This document shows positions 8,494-16,484 of a DNA stretch of 64,000 nucleotides, in pieces. A model generated the notes under the pieces. It saw nothing but the letters and a program-made list of their open reading frames with translations. It did no database searches and had not been told where the DNA came from. Source of the DNA: Rhodovulum visakhapatnamense. Its GTDB lineage: Bacteria > Pseudomonadota > Alphaproteobacteria > Rhodobacterales > Rhodobacteraceae. The stretch spans positions 1 to 64,000 of the forward strand of contig NZ_SOEB01000009.1 in assembly GCF_004365965.1 (NCBI RefSeq). Reading direction: 5' to 3'. Position 1 is the stretch's first letter, and each line of letters opens with the position of its first letter. Position numbers and translations under genes: made by a program.

Positions 8494-9984
8494 TCAGGCA
8501 TACAGGTCCGCCCATCGCCTCAGAAAATCCTGTTGCAGCGCGCGCGAGCGCGAAATCCAGGCCTTGCCGCCTGGCGGGTGTTCCATCTCTTCGGGGCCGA
8601 GCCGCGCGCGGCGTGCCTCGTCGGCCGAGAACATCGCGAAAGCCATCTGCCGCCCGCCGGGCGCGCCGATATAGCCCGCCAGCGCCGAGACGAAATTCAG
8701 CGTGCCGGTCTTGGCCGAGACCTCGACCGGATGCCCGGTCTGCGGCCGTCCCGCGTCGTCGCGGATCGGAATGTCCTTCAGAAGCGGCCGCAGCCGCCCT
8801 TCGGGCGCGGCGATGGCCAGCGTGCGGACCAGTTCCATCGGCGACAGCCGCGAGGCGTCGCCCAGTCCCGAATGATCGACAAACCGCGCCTTGTGCGCGC
8901 CCATGCGGGTCTGCAGCCACTCGGTCATCGCCTGCCCGGACTCGGCCAGGCTTTGCGGCCGGGCGCCGCGCGCGATGGTCGAGGCCAGCCCCACCGCCTC
9001 GGCGGTGACATTGGTCGAGTATTTCAGCATCCCGCGCAGGATCTCGGCCAGAGGCGCGCTGTCGATCCGGCCAAGCTGGATGCCGGCGGGCGCACCGGCC
9101 ACCTCCTGCGGCGTGGCGAGCACGATGCCATGCGAGCGCGCCAGCGTCTGGAACACCTCGGCGCAATACAGCGCCGGTCGGCGCACCGGCAGCCAGCGCG
9201 CGCCCTCGGCCCCAAGCGCGCCCTGGGCCACCGTCCATTCGTCGATGCCCCCGTTCGAGGCATAGGTGTAGACCGGCGTCGCCCGGTCGACGACATGAAT
9301 GCGCGCCACGCCGACCTGGGGCGCATAGCGCCGGGCGCGGGCATCCATCGTCACCGCATAGCCGCCCGCCGCGCGGCGCCATTCGAAATGGACCCGGTTG
9401 AAGTTGAGGTTCAGCCCCGAAATCGCCGGGTTGTAGCCAACCTGCGGCGGCTGGCCCGGATCGATCGCGGGCAGACCCGGCAGCGCCCCCGCATGGTACA
9501 GGAAGCGCCCCCGCACCTCGGTCACCCCGGCGGCCTTCAGCTGGGCAGCCAGATCGCCCAAGAGGTCGGTATCGAGCGTCGGATCGCCGCCCCCCGCCAG
9601 CACCAGATCGCCCTCGAGCCGCCCGCCGGTCACCGGTCCCGTCGCGATCAGCCGGGTGGAGAAGCGAAACTCGGGGCCGAGCGCGTCCAGCGCATAAAGC
9701 GCCGTGACCGACTTCGCGACCGAGGCCGGGGCCAGGCCCAGAAGCGGCTTGTGCGCCTCCAGCAGCGTGCCGGTTTCGACATCGACAAGGGCGAAGGCGA
9801 ACTTGCCCGATAGTCCCGCCGCCTCGATCAGCTGCGCCGCATCGGCGACCCGGCCGCGCAATTCGGGACGCGGCCGCGGCACCGGCGAACGGTCGAGCGG
9901 CGCGCCCAGCGCCGAGGCTGCGGGACCCGCCATAAGACCGGCCAGAAACAGCCGTCGCGAAAGCTGTGAGAGGGGCGTCGTCAT
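8494..9984 (-). CDS. dacB: D-alanyl-D-alanine carboxypeptidase/endopeptidase (PBP4, Tat-exported)
   Basis: A 496-residue peptidase S13 enzyme that trims or cleaves peptidoglycan cross-links in the periplasm. The three penicillin-binding motifs are present: Ser88-x-x-Lys91 in PASVAKS, S-x-N in KYSTNVTAE, and KTG in SAKTGTLNFVSALAGYI. The N-terminus is a twin-arginine signal (SRRLFLAG, then a short hydrophobic run to ALGAP), so export in folded form through Tat is likely. The ATG at 9984 places the RR motif at residues 10-11; a further upstream Met would push it away from the N-terminus. It lies 71 bp upstream of (and is transcribed in the same direction as) nadD in the map. Confidence 0.93.
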   Translation of the reverse strand: MTTPLSQLSRRLFLAGLMAGPAASALGAPLDRSPVPRPRPELRGRVADAAQLIEAAGLSGKFAFALVDVETGTLLEAHKPLLGLAPASVAKSVTALYALDALGPEFRFSTRLIATGPVTGGRLEGDLVLAGGGDPTLDTDLLGDLAAQLKAAGVTEVRGRFLYHAGALPGLPAIDPGQPPQVGYNPAISGLNLNFNRVHFEWRRAAGGYAVTMDARARRYAPQVGVARIHVVDRATPVYTYASNGGIDEWTVAQGALGAEGARWLPVRRPALYCAEVFQTLARSHGIVLATPQEVAGAPAGIQLGRIDSAPLAEILRGMLKYSTNVTAEAVGLASTIARGARPQSLAESGQAMTEWLQTRMGAHKARFVDHSGLGDASRLSPMELVRTLAIAAPEGRLRPLLKDIPIRDDAGRPQTGHPVEVSAKTGTLNFVSALAGYIGAPGGRQMAFAMFSADEARRARLGPEEMEHPPGGKAWISRSRALQQDFLRRWADLYA

Positions 9985-10054
9985 GGGGCGGAGTGAACCA
10001 GACCGGCCCGGTTCGGGCAAGGTGGGAAAGGGTTAATCGCCACAGCCGCCACGC

Positions 10055-10657
10055 CTATCCGCGCCAGTCGCCCCGCGCCCGGATCTCGGAGGACGACAAA
10101 TCCACCATCGGCATGTTCAGATAGCACCAGGCCGGGGGCTGCCGGTCTGCCAGACAAGGCGCGCGATCGGCCGAAAGCCGATAGCGGGCATGGGTGATCG
10201 CGGCCCGCGACCGGCGCGCGGCCACCCCCTGCCCCGGGCGCGCCAGCACGCCCACCGGCACGTTGTCGAGGATCCAGCGCCAGCGGTCCCAGCGGTGAAA
10301 GTCGATCAGATTGTCGGCCCCCATCAGCCAGACGAACCGCACCCCGGGATACAGCGCCATCAGGCGTTTCAGCGTCTGGGCGGTGTAGCGGGTGCCGATC
10401 CGGGCCTCCAGATCGGTGATCTCGACCCGCGGGTGATCCATCACCGCCCGGGCTGCCGCGATCCGCCGCGCCATCGGGGCCGGGCCTTCCGACTTCAGCG
10501 GATTGCCCGGCGAGACCAGCCACCAGACCCGGTCGAGCCCGAACCGTTTCAGGGCCGTGCGCGTGATATGGGCATGGCCCTCATGGGCCGGATCGAAAGA
10601 CCCGCCCAGAAGCCCGATCCGCATCCCGGCCCGCGCCGTCGGAAGCCCCGCCCGCAT
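10055..10657 (-). CDS. nadD: Nicotinate-nucleotide adenylyltransferase
   Basis: NadD adenylates nicotinate mononucleotide to deamido-NAD in NAD synthesis. The 200-residue protein has the nucleotidyltransferase (H/T)xGH motif in [14 protein letters not shown], the LVSPGNPLK block, VWLMGADNL, and the C-terminal SSSEIRARG equivalent of the ISSTxIR motif. A shorter start at 10624 ([12 protein letters not shown]) is possible; the longer one is preferred because the family in this order usually carries a ten-residue extension of the R-x-G-L-P-x-A-R-x-G type. Confidence 0.92.
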   Translation of the reverse strand: MRAGLPTARAGMRIGLLGGSFDPAHEGHAHITRTALKRFGLDRVWWLVSPGNPLKSEGPAPMARRIAAARAVMDHPRVEITDLEARIGTRYTAQTLKRLMALYPGVRFVWLMGADNLIDFHRWDRWRWILDNVPVGVLARPGQGVAARRSRAAITHARYRLSADRAPCLADRQPPAWCYLNMPMVDLSSSEIRARGDWRG

Positions 10658-10779
10658 TCGCCCGTCCCACCGCCTCGTTCGACACAGGGCCGCACGTTAA
10701 CCTGCCCGTCATTGCCCTTGTCCAGCGGAATCGCTATGTGCAGACGCAACTCTTACACCTTTTGCACGAGGCGTTCGCG

Positions 10780-12447
10780 ATGGCTTCCTACCAATATGTC
10801 TACCACATGGACGGCGTGTCCAAGACCTATCCGGGCGGCAAGAAGTGCTTTGAGAACATTCGCCTGAACTTCCTTCCCGGGGTCAAGATCGGGGTCGTGG
10901 GCGTCAACGGCGCCGGGAAATCGACGCTCCTGCGCATCATGGCGGGCTGGGACAAGGACTTCTCGGGCGAGGCCTGGGCCGCCAAGGGCGCCCGCGTCGG
11001 CTATCTGCCGCAGGAACCCGAACTCGACGCCGCGCTGACCGTGCGTGAAAACGTCATGCTGGGCGTGGCCGGGAAGAAGGCCAAGATCGACCGGTTCAAC
11101 GAGATCGCCATGCAGGTCGCCGAGGATTACTCGGACGAGCTGATGGAAGAGATGACGACCCTGCAGGACCAGATCGACGCGGAAAACCTCTGGGATCTCG
11201 ACAGCCAGATCGATGTCGCGATGGAGGCCCTGCGCTGCCCGCCCGACGACGCCCCTGTCGAAACCCTTTCGGGCGGCGAAAAGCGCCGGGTGGCGCTGTG
11301 CAAACTGCTGCTGGAAGCGCCCGACATGCTGCTGCTGGACGAGCCGACAAACCATCTGGACGCCGAGACCATCGCCTGGCTGCAACAGCACCTGATCGAG
11401 TACAAGGGCACGATCCTGATCGTTACCCACGACCGCTATTTCCTCGACGACATCACCGGCTGGATCCTCGAACTGGATCGCGGCCGGGGCATCCCCTACG
11501 AGGGCAACTATTCGAGCTGGCTGGAACAGAAGGCCAAGCGGCTGGAACAGGAAGCCCGCGAGGACAAGGCCAAGCAGAAGCAGCTGGAACGCGAACTGGA
11601 CTGGATCCGCGCGGGCCAGAAGGCGCGGCAGGCGAAATCCAAGGCCCGGATCCAGGCCTATGAGGAACTGGCCGGCCAGTCCGAACGCGAAAAGCTGGGC
11701 CGCGCGCAGATCATCATTCCGAACGGGCCCCGTCTTGGCGGCAAGGTGATCGAGATCGAGGGGCTGAAGAAGGGCTATGGCGACCGGCTGCTGATCGAGG
11801 AGCTGAGCTTCGCCCTGCCCCCGGGCGGCATCGTCGGCGTGATCGGCCCGAACGGCGCCGGGAAATCGACCCTGTTCCGCATGCTGACGGGGCAGGAAAC
11901 GCCCGATGCGGGCGCCATCACCTTCGGCGACACCGTCAAGCTGAGCTATGTCGACCAGTCCCGCGACGCGCTCGACCCCAACAAGACGGTCTGGGAAGAG
12001 ATCTCGGACGGGCTCGACATCGTGGTTCTGGGCGATGCCGAGGTGAACAGCCGCGCCTATTGTTCGTCCTTCAACTTCAAGGGCGGCGATCAGCAGAAGA
12101 AGGTGGGGCTGCTCTCGGGCGGCGAGCGCAACCGCGTCCACATGGCCAAGCTGCTGAAATCGGGCGGCAACGTGCTGCTTCTGGACGAACCGACCAACGA
12201 CCTGGACGTCGAGACCCTGCAGGCGCTGGAAGCCGCGCTGGAAGATTTCGCGGGCTGCGCGGTCATCATCAGCCACGACCGCTTCTTCCTCGACCGGCTT
12301 TGCACCCACATCCTGGCCTTCGAGGGCGAGGCCCATGTGGAATGGTTCGAAGGCAACTTCGAGGCCTATGAGGAAGACAAGATCCGCCGTCTGGGCCCGG
12401 ACTCGGTCGAGCCGAAGCGGGTGAAGTACAAGAAGTTCGCGCGTTAA
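10780..12447 (+). CDS. ettA: Energy-dependent translational throttle protein EttA (ABC-F ATPase)
   Basis: A 555-residue ABC-F protein, the same length as E. coli EttA, which binds the ribosomal E site and gates entry into the elongation cycle according to ATP/ADP. Two ABC cassettes are complete: Walker A GVNGAGKST (about residue 45) and GPNGAGKST (about 360), two LSGGE signatures, and Walker B LLLDEPTNHLD and LLLDEPTNDLD. The arm insertion (DRFNEIAMQVAEDYSDELME) and the charged P-site-tRNA-interaction linker (EQEAREDKAKQKQLEREL) are present. There are no membrane segments. The start at 10780 gives the canonical MASYQYVYHM N-terminus. Confidence 0.96.
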   Translation: MASYQYVYHMDGVSKTYPGGKKCFENIRLNFLPGVKIGVVGVNGAGKSTLLRIMAGWDKDFSGEAWAAKGARVGYLPQEPELDAALTVRENVMLGVAGKKAKIDRFNEIAMQVAEDYSDELMEEMTTLQDQIDAENLWDLDSQIDVAMEALRCPPDDAPVETLSGGEKRRVALCKLLLEAPDMLLLDEPTNHLDAETIAWLQQHLIEYKGTILIVTHDRYFLDDITGWILELDRGRGIPYEGNYSSWLEQKAKRLEQEAREDKAKQKQLERELDWIRAGQKARQAKSKARIQAYEELAGQSEREKLGRAQIIIPNGPRLGGKVIEIEGLKKGYGDRLLIEELSFALPPGGIVGVIGPNGAGKSTLFRMLTGQETPDAGAITFGDTVKLSYVDQSRDALDPNKTVWEEISDGLDIVVLGDAEVNSRAYCSSFNFKGGDQQKKVGLLSGGERNRVHMAKLLKSGGNVLLLDEPTNDLDVETLQALEAALEDFAGCAVIISHDRFFLDRLCTHILAFEGEAHVEWFEGNFEAYEEDKIRRLGPDSVEPKRVKYKKFAR

Positions 12448-12561
12448 ACCGCACCCCCCGCCCGGGGCGCCCGAACCTGCGGGCGTCCCTCGACGGATCG
12501 CCCCCCAAGCATCGCGTCCGCGCGGCGGAGGGTGATCCGGGGCGTGCGCCCCAATCCGGCG

Positions 12562-12595
12562 GGTGAATCCCTGGTTCACCTCTTCGGCGTTCACA
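12562..12595. promoter_or_regulatory. Repeated GTTCAC/GTGAA half-sites in the gap before the NTF2-like gene
   Basis: The 375-bp gap 12448-12822 has no credible gene. Inside it GGTGAA-N7-TTCACC (12562-12580) is a perfect 6-bp dyad, and a further GTTCACA copy follows at 12589-12595. Three copies of one half-site in 34 bp suggest binding of a regulator of the downstream 12823-14114 operon. No regulator can be named. Confidence 0.3.
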
Positions 12596-12822
12596 CCTTT
12601 CGCACATACGGACGCCCGTTCGCCCCTTTGCTCTCGCCCCGTTCGGTCGGGACCGTCTGAGCGGCGCCCAATCTTTCAACGTCCTCTCGACCAGCGCCTG
12701 ACGTCCACGCTTTACGGATCGGCGAAGAGGGCATCAGCCGCCTCAGGCGCTTGCCCAACCCCATGCCGCAGGCGTAGGCATCGCCGAGGCGCCACCCCGC
12801 GCGCCCTATAGCGAGGCTCCCC

Positions 12823-13239
12823 ATGACCGACCCCGCCGCCGAGGCCAAGCGTATCGTCGAGGCCTATCTCGAACGCTCGATGATCCCCGATCCCGAAGGC
12901 GCCGCCGCCTTTCTGGCCGAGGATTTCCGGATGACCTTCACCGGCGGACGGAAATTCGGCGGGCCGGCCGACAGCGCGGGCTTCAACGGCAAGCGCTACG
13001 GATGGGTCAAGAAACGGTTCCTTCGGACCGATGCCGTCACCGATCCCGAAACCGGCGAGGTCCGGGTCTACAATACCGGCCATCTTTACGGCGCATGGCC
13101 CGACGGCACCCCCTTCGACGGCAACCGCTATATCGACATCTTCACCGTCCGGGACGGCAAGATCGTCTCGACCGATGTCTGGAACGACAGCGCCGAGATC
13201 CTGCTGGACCGCGCGGGGCTGGCCGAGGCGCCGCTGTGA
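12823..13239 (+). CDS. Nuclear transport factor 2-like (SnoaL-type) protein
   Basis: A 138-residue cone-shaped NTF2-fold protein: an N-terminal helix pair (EAKRIVEAYLERSMIPD, AAAFLAEDFRMTFTGG) followed by the strand region ending in NRYIDIFTVRDGKIVSTDVWNDSAEILL, the usual SnoaL/NTF2 C-terminal hairpin. Members act as small enzymes (isomerases, dehydratases, hydrolases) or binding proteins. Its last four bases overlap the GTG of the polysaccharide deacetylase-like gene, so the two probably act on a common small-molecule substrate; which one is unknown. Confidence 0.8.
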   Translation: MTDPAAEAKRIVEAYLERSMIPDPEGAAAFLAEDFRMTFTGGRKFGGPADSAGFNGKRYGWVKKRFLRTDAVTDPETGEVRVYNTGHLYGAWPDGTPFDGNRYIDIFTVRDGKIVSTDVWNDSAEILLDRAGLAEAPL

Positions 13240-14114
13240 GCCTGAAGACCCACGGCCGCTACGACTACAGCCCGATCACCGACCGGCCCGATTTCACCTG
13301 GCCCGGAGGCAAACGGCTTGCGGTCTATCTGGGCGTGAACCTCGAACATTTCGCCTTCGGCGAGGGGCTCGGGGCAGAGCTGGCGCCCGGCGGGCCGCAG
13401 CCCGACATCCTGAACCATGCCTGGCGCGACTATGGCAACCGGGTGGGCGCCTGGCGGCTGATCGAGATGCTCGACGCGCTCGACCTGCCCGCGACGGTGC
13501 TGGCCAATTCCGAGATGTACGACCACGCGCCCGAATTGATGGCCGCCCATCGCACCCGGGGCGACGAGATCGCGGGTCATGGGCGCAGCAACAGCGAACG
13601 GCAGGGCACCCTGGACGCGGCCGCCGAACGGGCGCTGATCCGCGAGGCGACAGAGACGCTTGCCCGCGCGGAGGGCAAGGCGCCGCAGGGCTGGCTCAGC
13701 CCATGGATCTCGGAAAGCCCGGCCACGCCGGACCTGCTGGCCGAGGCGGGCTATGGCTACACGCTGAACTGGTGCATGGACGATCAGCCGGTCTGGATGC
13801 GCACCGTCCATGGGCCGCTGCTGGCGGTGCCCTATCCGCAGGAACTGAACGACATTCCCGCCATTGTCGGCCGCAAGGACAGCGCCGAAACCTTCGCCCG
13901 GATGATCGTCGGGAATTTCGACGAAATGCTGGAGCAGTCGGCACACCAGTCGCTGGTGATGGGGATCGCGCTCCATCCCTATATCGTGGGCCAGCCCTAC
14001 CGGCTGAGGGCGCTGCGCCGGGCGCTGGCCCATATCGCCGGGCATCGCGATCGCATCTGGATCACCACCGCAGGCGCCATCTGCGAAAGCTTCGCCGCGC
14101 AGCGGCCCGCCTGA
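13236..14114 (+). CDS. Polysaccharide deacetylase family protein (PuuE/allantoinase-like)
   Basis: A 292-residue NodB-homology protein starting with GTG in a GTGA overlap. WPGGKRLAVYLGVNLEHF, HAWRDYGNRVGAWRLIEML, LPATVLANSEMYDHAPELM, GDEIAGHGRSNSERQG and GWLSPWISESPATPDLLAEAG are the blocks of the PuuE subgroup. That subgroup includes metal-independent allantoinases and cyclic-amide-type hydrolases rather than chitin deacetylases. The strict H-x3-H metal motif of NodB is not evident (GHGRSN takes its place). Pairing with an NTF2-like partner points to a catabolic two-gene operon of unknown substrate. Confidence 0.82.
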   Translation: MSLKTHGRYDYSPITDRPDFTWPGGKRLAVYLGVNLEHFAFGEGLGAELAPGGPQPDILNHAWRDYGNRVGAWRLIEMLDALDLPATVLANSEMYDHAPELMAAHRTRGDEIAGHGRSNSERQGTLDAAAERALIREATETLARAEGKAPQGWLSPWISESPATPDLLAEAGYGYTLNWCMDDQPVWMRTVHGPLLAVPYPQELNDIPAIVGRKDSAETFARMIVGNFDEMLEQSAHQSLVMGIALHPYIVGQPYRLRALRRALAHIAGHRDRIWITTAGAICESFAAQRPA

Positions 14115-14224
14115 TCCATGCGCACAGCCCCGGCGGGTCTTCGCCCATGGCCCCGTCGCAACCGGGCAACGCTGGCGGGATAAGGCGGCCAAGGGTCAGG
14201 AGCCCCCTTGTGGCCGGCTCGAAC

Positions 14225-14244
14225 CCGCCCCATTGAGGGGGCGG
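14225..14244 (+). terminator. GC-rich hairpin after the deacetylase gene
   Basis: CCGCCCC (14225-14231) pairs perfectly with GGGGCGG (14238-14244) across a six-base loop, 110 bp after the deacetylase stop and 28 bp before bactofilin. There is no T run, so it may attenuate rather than terminate. Confidence 0.35.
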
Positions 14245-14272
14245 ACAGAAGACCCAACGTGGAGCGGCGCAC

Positions 14273-14587
14273 ATGGCCCAGGCAATCATCTCGGAAGACC
14301 TGACGATCGAGGGCGATCTCGTCGCCAAGGACAGCGCCGTGATCGTCAACGGCCGGGTCAAGGGCAACATCGCCGCAAAGGCCATCGAGATCAGCGCGAC
14401 CGGACAGGTCACCGGGTCGCTCTCGGCCGAGACCGTCACCATCAGCGGCGAAATCTCGGGCCGGGTCACCTGCACCGACCTGGCGCTGTCGGCCACGGCG
14501 CGGGTTCAGGCCGACCTGACCGCCGAAAGCCTGACCTCGAGCAAGGGCGCGCGGGTTTCCGGCCGGGTCGAAATCACCGGCCGCTGA
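14273..14587 (+). CDS. Bactofilin (polymer-forming cytoskeletal protein)
   Basis: A 104-residue bactofilin. Nearly the whole protein is the repetitive right-handed beta-helix with hydrophobic residues every second position and small turns: DLTIEGDLVAKDSAVIVNG, RVKGNIAAKAIEISATGQV, TGSLSAETVTISGEISGRV, and a last rung ending VSGRVEITGR. Bactofilins polymerise without nucleotide and organise cell-envelope or stalk-forming machinery. The N- and C-terminal tails are almost absent and there is no visible membrane-targeting peptide. Confidence 0.9.
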   Translation: MAQAIISEDLTIEGDLVAKDSAVIVNGRVKGNIAAKAIEISATGQVTGSLSAETVTISGEISGRVTCTDLALSATARVQADLTAESLTSSKGARVSGRVEITGR

Positions 14588-14615
14588 CGCGCAACCTGAA
14601 CGCCCGAGCGGGCCG

Positions 14616-15245
14616 TCAGGCCGCGATCCCGGACAGGGCGGGCAGCACCGGCTCGTCGAAACTGAGAAGCCCCAGCATCAGCGTCGCCTGCGCGTGCAGC
14701 GTGTCGCGCATATCCTCGACCGCGTCATGCGACCCGGGATGTTCCGCCAGAAGCCGCAGATTGGACGACAAGGCCCGCGAGATGGGCTCGCCCGCGTGGC
14801 GCCGGGCCGCGATGTCGGCCTGCCAGTCGAGCGTGCGCAACATGTGGACATTGGCGCCCAGAACAAGCTCCAGCGCCCGGGGCGGGGCGGCGGCGTGGCG
14901 CAGTCCGCTGGCATGGGGCGTCAGCGCGCCATAGGCCAGAAGCCCCGGTGCCGACAGGATTTCCTCCAGCCGGAACAGATCCTGACGCGCCTCGGCCTCG
15001 AGATACCGGCCGGCAAGGCAGACCGGGCGCCCGTCCTCGCCCATGACCACCAGCGCCTCGGCCGGATGCCCGGTGAGCGAACGTCGCCCGAAAGAGATGA
15101 ATCGTTTTACGATACCGATGCACTCGCCTGCCCGGGCGTCGTGCGCCCTGGGAAACAGATCGGCCAGCAAGGCACTTGCGCGCGCGCTGACCAGTCCGCG
15201 CGTCCATGCAAAAGGCACGGGCGCAATTTCTGCGACCTGGGTCAT
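14616..15245 (-). CDS. Hypothetical protein, unrecognised
   Basis: A 209-residue soluble, mostly helical protein that I do not recognise. No signal peptide or transmembrane segment is visible. It contains strand-like EALVVMGEDGRPVCLAGRYL, then long helices (ELVLGANVHMLRTLDWQADI, ALSSNLRLLAEHPGSHDAVE, MRDTLHAQATLMLGLLSFDE). AGGA lies 7 bp upstream of the ATG. Codon usage is as GC-rich as the neighbours, but the 5' region is strikingly AT-rich and carries a promoter with a perfect dyad around its -10 element. The gene is therefore probably a dedicated regulatory target. It is convergent with bactofilin, leaving a 28-bp gap. Confidence 0.65.
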   Translation of the reverse strand: MTQVAEIAPVPFAWTRGLVSARASALLADLFPRAHDARAGECIGIVKRFISFGRRSLTGHPAEALVVMGEDGRPVCLAGRYLEAEARQDLFRLEEILSAPGLLAYGALTPHASGLRHAAAPPRALELVLGANVHMLRTLDWQADIAARRHAGEPISRALSSNLRLLAEHPGSHDAVEDMRDTLHAQATLMLGLLSFDEPVLPALSGIAA

Positions 15246-15276
15246 TTCACGTCCTGCTCGATTTTTTATCTGTTAT

Positions 15277-15313
15277 GCAATTCAGGATAGAATTGCTTTA
15301 AATTTTCGAGCAA
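15277..15313 (-). promoter_or_regulatory. Promoter with perfect 7-6-7 dyad enclosing the -10 box
   Basis: On the minus strand TTGCTC (15313-15308), an 18-bp spacer and TATCCT (15289-15284) form a plausible promoter for the 209-residue gene. The TATCCT is exactly the spacer of the perfect inverted repeat GCAATTC-N6-GAATTGC (15277-15296). A protein bound to the dyad would cover the -10, so repression is the simplest reading. Confidence 0.5.
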
Positions 15314-15418
15314 GCAGAAATTTCATGCCCGCGGGATAGACCGAAAGGTGTTGCAGCGGCGCCGCCCCGGTCAAACCCGGGCGGCCCGCCCGATGCCCGG
15401 CCTTGCGGCCTGTCGGCC

Positions 15419-16132
15419 TCAGCGCGCTTCGGGGTCGCGGGCGACCAGGATCGGCCGCGTCAGGTCGGACAGCCGGACGCGCTGCTGCCCGTCGGCGTCG
15501 AAATTGGCGGGGTCGAGCCAGGTCTGGTAGGCGGCTTTCAGCGCCGGCCATTCCGCGTCGATGGCGGCGAACCAGGCGGTGTCGCGGTTCCGCCCCTTGA
15601 CCACCGTCGCCTGCCGGAAGACGCCCTCGTAGCTCAGCCCGTAGCGTTCGGCCGCCCGGCGCGAGGCCCGGTTCAGCGCGTTGCACTTCCATTCGAGCCG
15701 CCGGTAGCCCAGATCGAAGGCGCGGCCGATCAGCAGCGCGACCGCCTCGGTCGCGGCGGGGCGCCGTTGCAGCGCAGCCGAGAAGTTCACATGGCCGATC
15801 TCGATCGACCCGGCCTCGGGCGCGATCCTCAGATAGCTGAGCACGCCCAGCGCCCGGCCCGACACCGCCTCGCGCACCGCAAAGAACAGCGGGTCCGGGC
15901 CCGGGGCGGCCTGCGCGATCCAGTCGGCCAGCGCAGCTTCGTCCGGGAAGGGGCCGTAGGGCAGATAGGTCCAGATCGAGCCATCGGCCTGATTGGCGGT
16001 GTGCAGCTCGGCGGCATGGTCGCGCGCGAGCGGCTCGAGCCGGCAATAGCGCCCCGAAAGGCTGTCGCGGCCGGGCCGGGGCGGCGGCGTCCAGTGCGCA
16101 AGCGGAGCGCCGAGCGGCAGGTCCTGGGTCAT
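15419..16132 (-). CDS. GNAT family N-acetyltransferase (RimJ/RimL type)
   Basis: A 237-residue acetyltransferase_3 (RimJ/RimL-like) enzyme. The GNAT fold begins at GRYCRLEPLARDHAAELH and has SGRALGVLSYLRI and IEIGHVNFSAALQRRPAATEA, where acetyl-CoA binding is expected. It continues with LGYRRLEWKCNALNRASRRAAERYGLSYEGVFRQ, the family's hallmark N-x-x-S-x-x-x-A-x-x-x-G block. The usual substrate is an N-terminus or a small amine; here it is unknown. The start at 16132 gives the standard N-terminal extension. The gene stands alone. Confidence 0.88.
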   Translation of the reverse strand: MTQDLPLGAPLAHWTPPPRPGRDSLSGRYCRLEPLARDHAAELHTANQADGSIWTYLPYGPFPDEAALADWIAQAAPGPDPLFFAVREAVSGRALGVLSYLRIAPEAGSIEIGHVNFSAALQRRPAATEAVALLIGRAFDLGYRRLEWKCNALNRASRRAAERYGLSYEGVFRQATVVKGRNRDTAWFAAIDAEWPALKAAYQTWLDPANFDADGQQRVRLSDLTRPILVARDPEAR

Positions 16133-16282
16133 GGCGGGGTCCTTTGTGATCGGGACCCGTTTAACCCGGTCCCCGCGCGGGGAAAAGCCGGGAAACCGCC
16201 CCTGCCTCGGGACAGCCCGGCCCGAGTCCCGCCGCATTCGCCCGTTATGACATTGGTAACGATTGACGAGCTAGGATGAAGC

Positions 16283-16384
16283 ATGATGATCGCACGCCTC
16301 AAGACGCTGATCGACCGGACCATCTTCTGGGGCGGCGCCACGTCCTTCACCGTGGCCGCCATCGGTACCCTCTGGCCGCTCTGA
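16283..16384 (+). CDS. Small single-pass membrane protein, 33 residues
   Basis: A short frame encoding MMIARLKTLIDRT followed by a hydrophobic stretch FWGGATSFTVAAIGTLWPL. The charged amphipathic head followed by one membrane-length segment is the form of bacterial small membrane proteins. GGA lies 7 bp upstream of the first ATG, and a second ATG follows at 16286. It sits alone between the GNAT start and the aspS terminator. No family is recognised; the length and ribosome-binding site make it plausible, not certain. Confidence 0.4.
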   Translation: MMIARLKTLIDRTIFWGGATSFTVAAIGTLWPL

Positions 16385-16425
16385 TCCCCCCTGACGGCCG
16401 GACCCAAGTCTGAACGCACCACTCA

Positions 16426-16466
16426 CGAAAAAGAAAAGGCCCCGGCAGAAACGCCAGGGCCTTTTC
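16426..16466 (-). terminator. Rho-independent terminator of aspS
   Basis: GAAAAGGCCC (16433-16442) pairs perfectly with GGGCCTTTTC (16457-16466). Read on the minus strand, the stem is followed by TTTTT, 19 bp after the aspS stop. This is the strongest intrinsic terminator in the window. Confidence 0.85.
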
Positions 16467-16484
16467 GATCGGCCCCGAGGGGCC

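Noticed and set aside
14205-14245. GGCTCGAACCC sequence resembling a tRNA T-arm
   Set aside because: Stem bases do not pair as a T-stem and no acceptor, D or anticodon arms can be drawn; the pairing found is a simple GC hairpin.
15277-15296. Reading the 20-bp dyad as a lux box
   Set aside because: Length fits, but no luxR or luxI homologue is in the window and the sequence does not match a known lux-box consensus; kept only as an unspecified operator.
16247-16279. Ten-codon peptide (MTLVTIDELG) just before the 33-residue frame
   Set aside because: No clear ribosome-binding site and too short to separate from chance.
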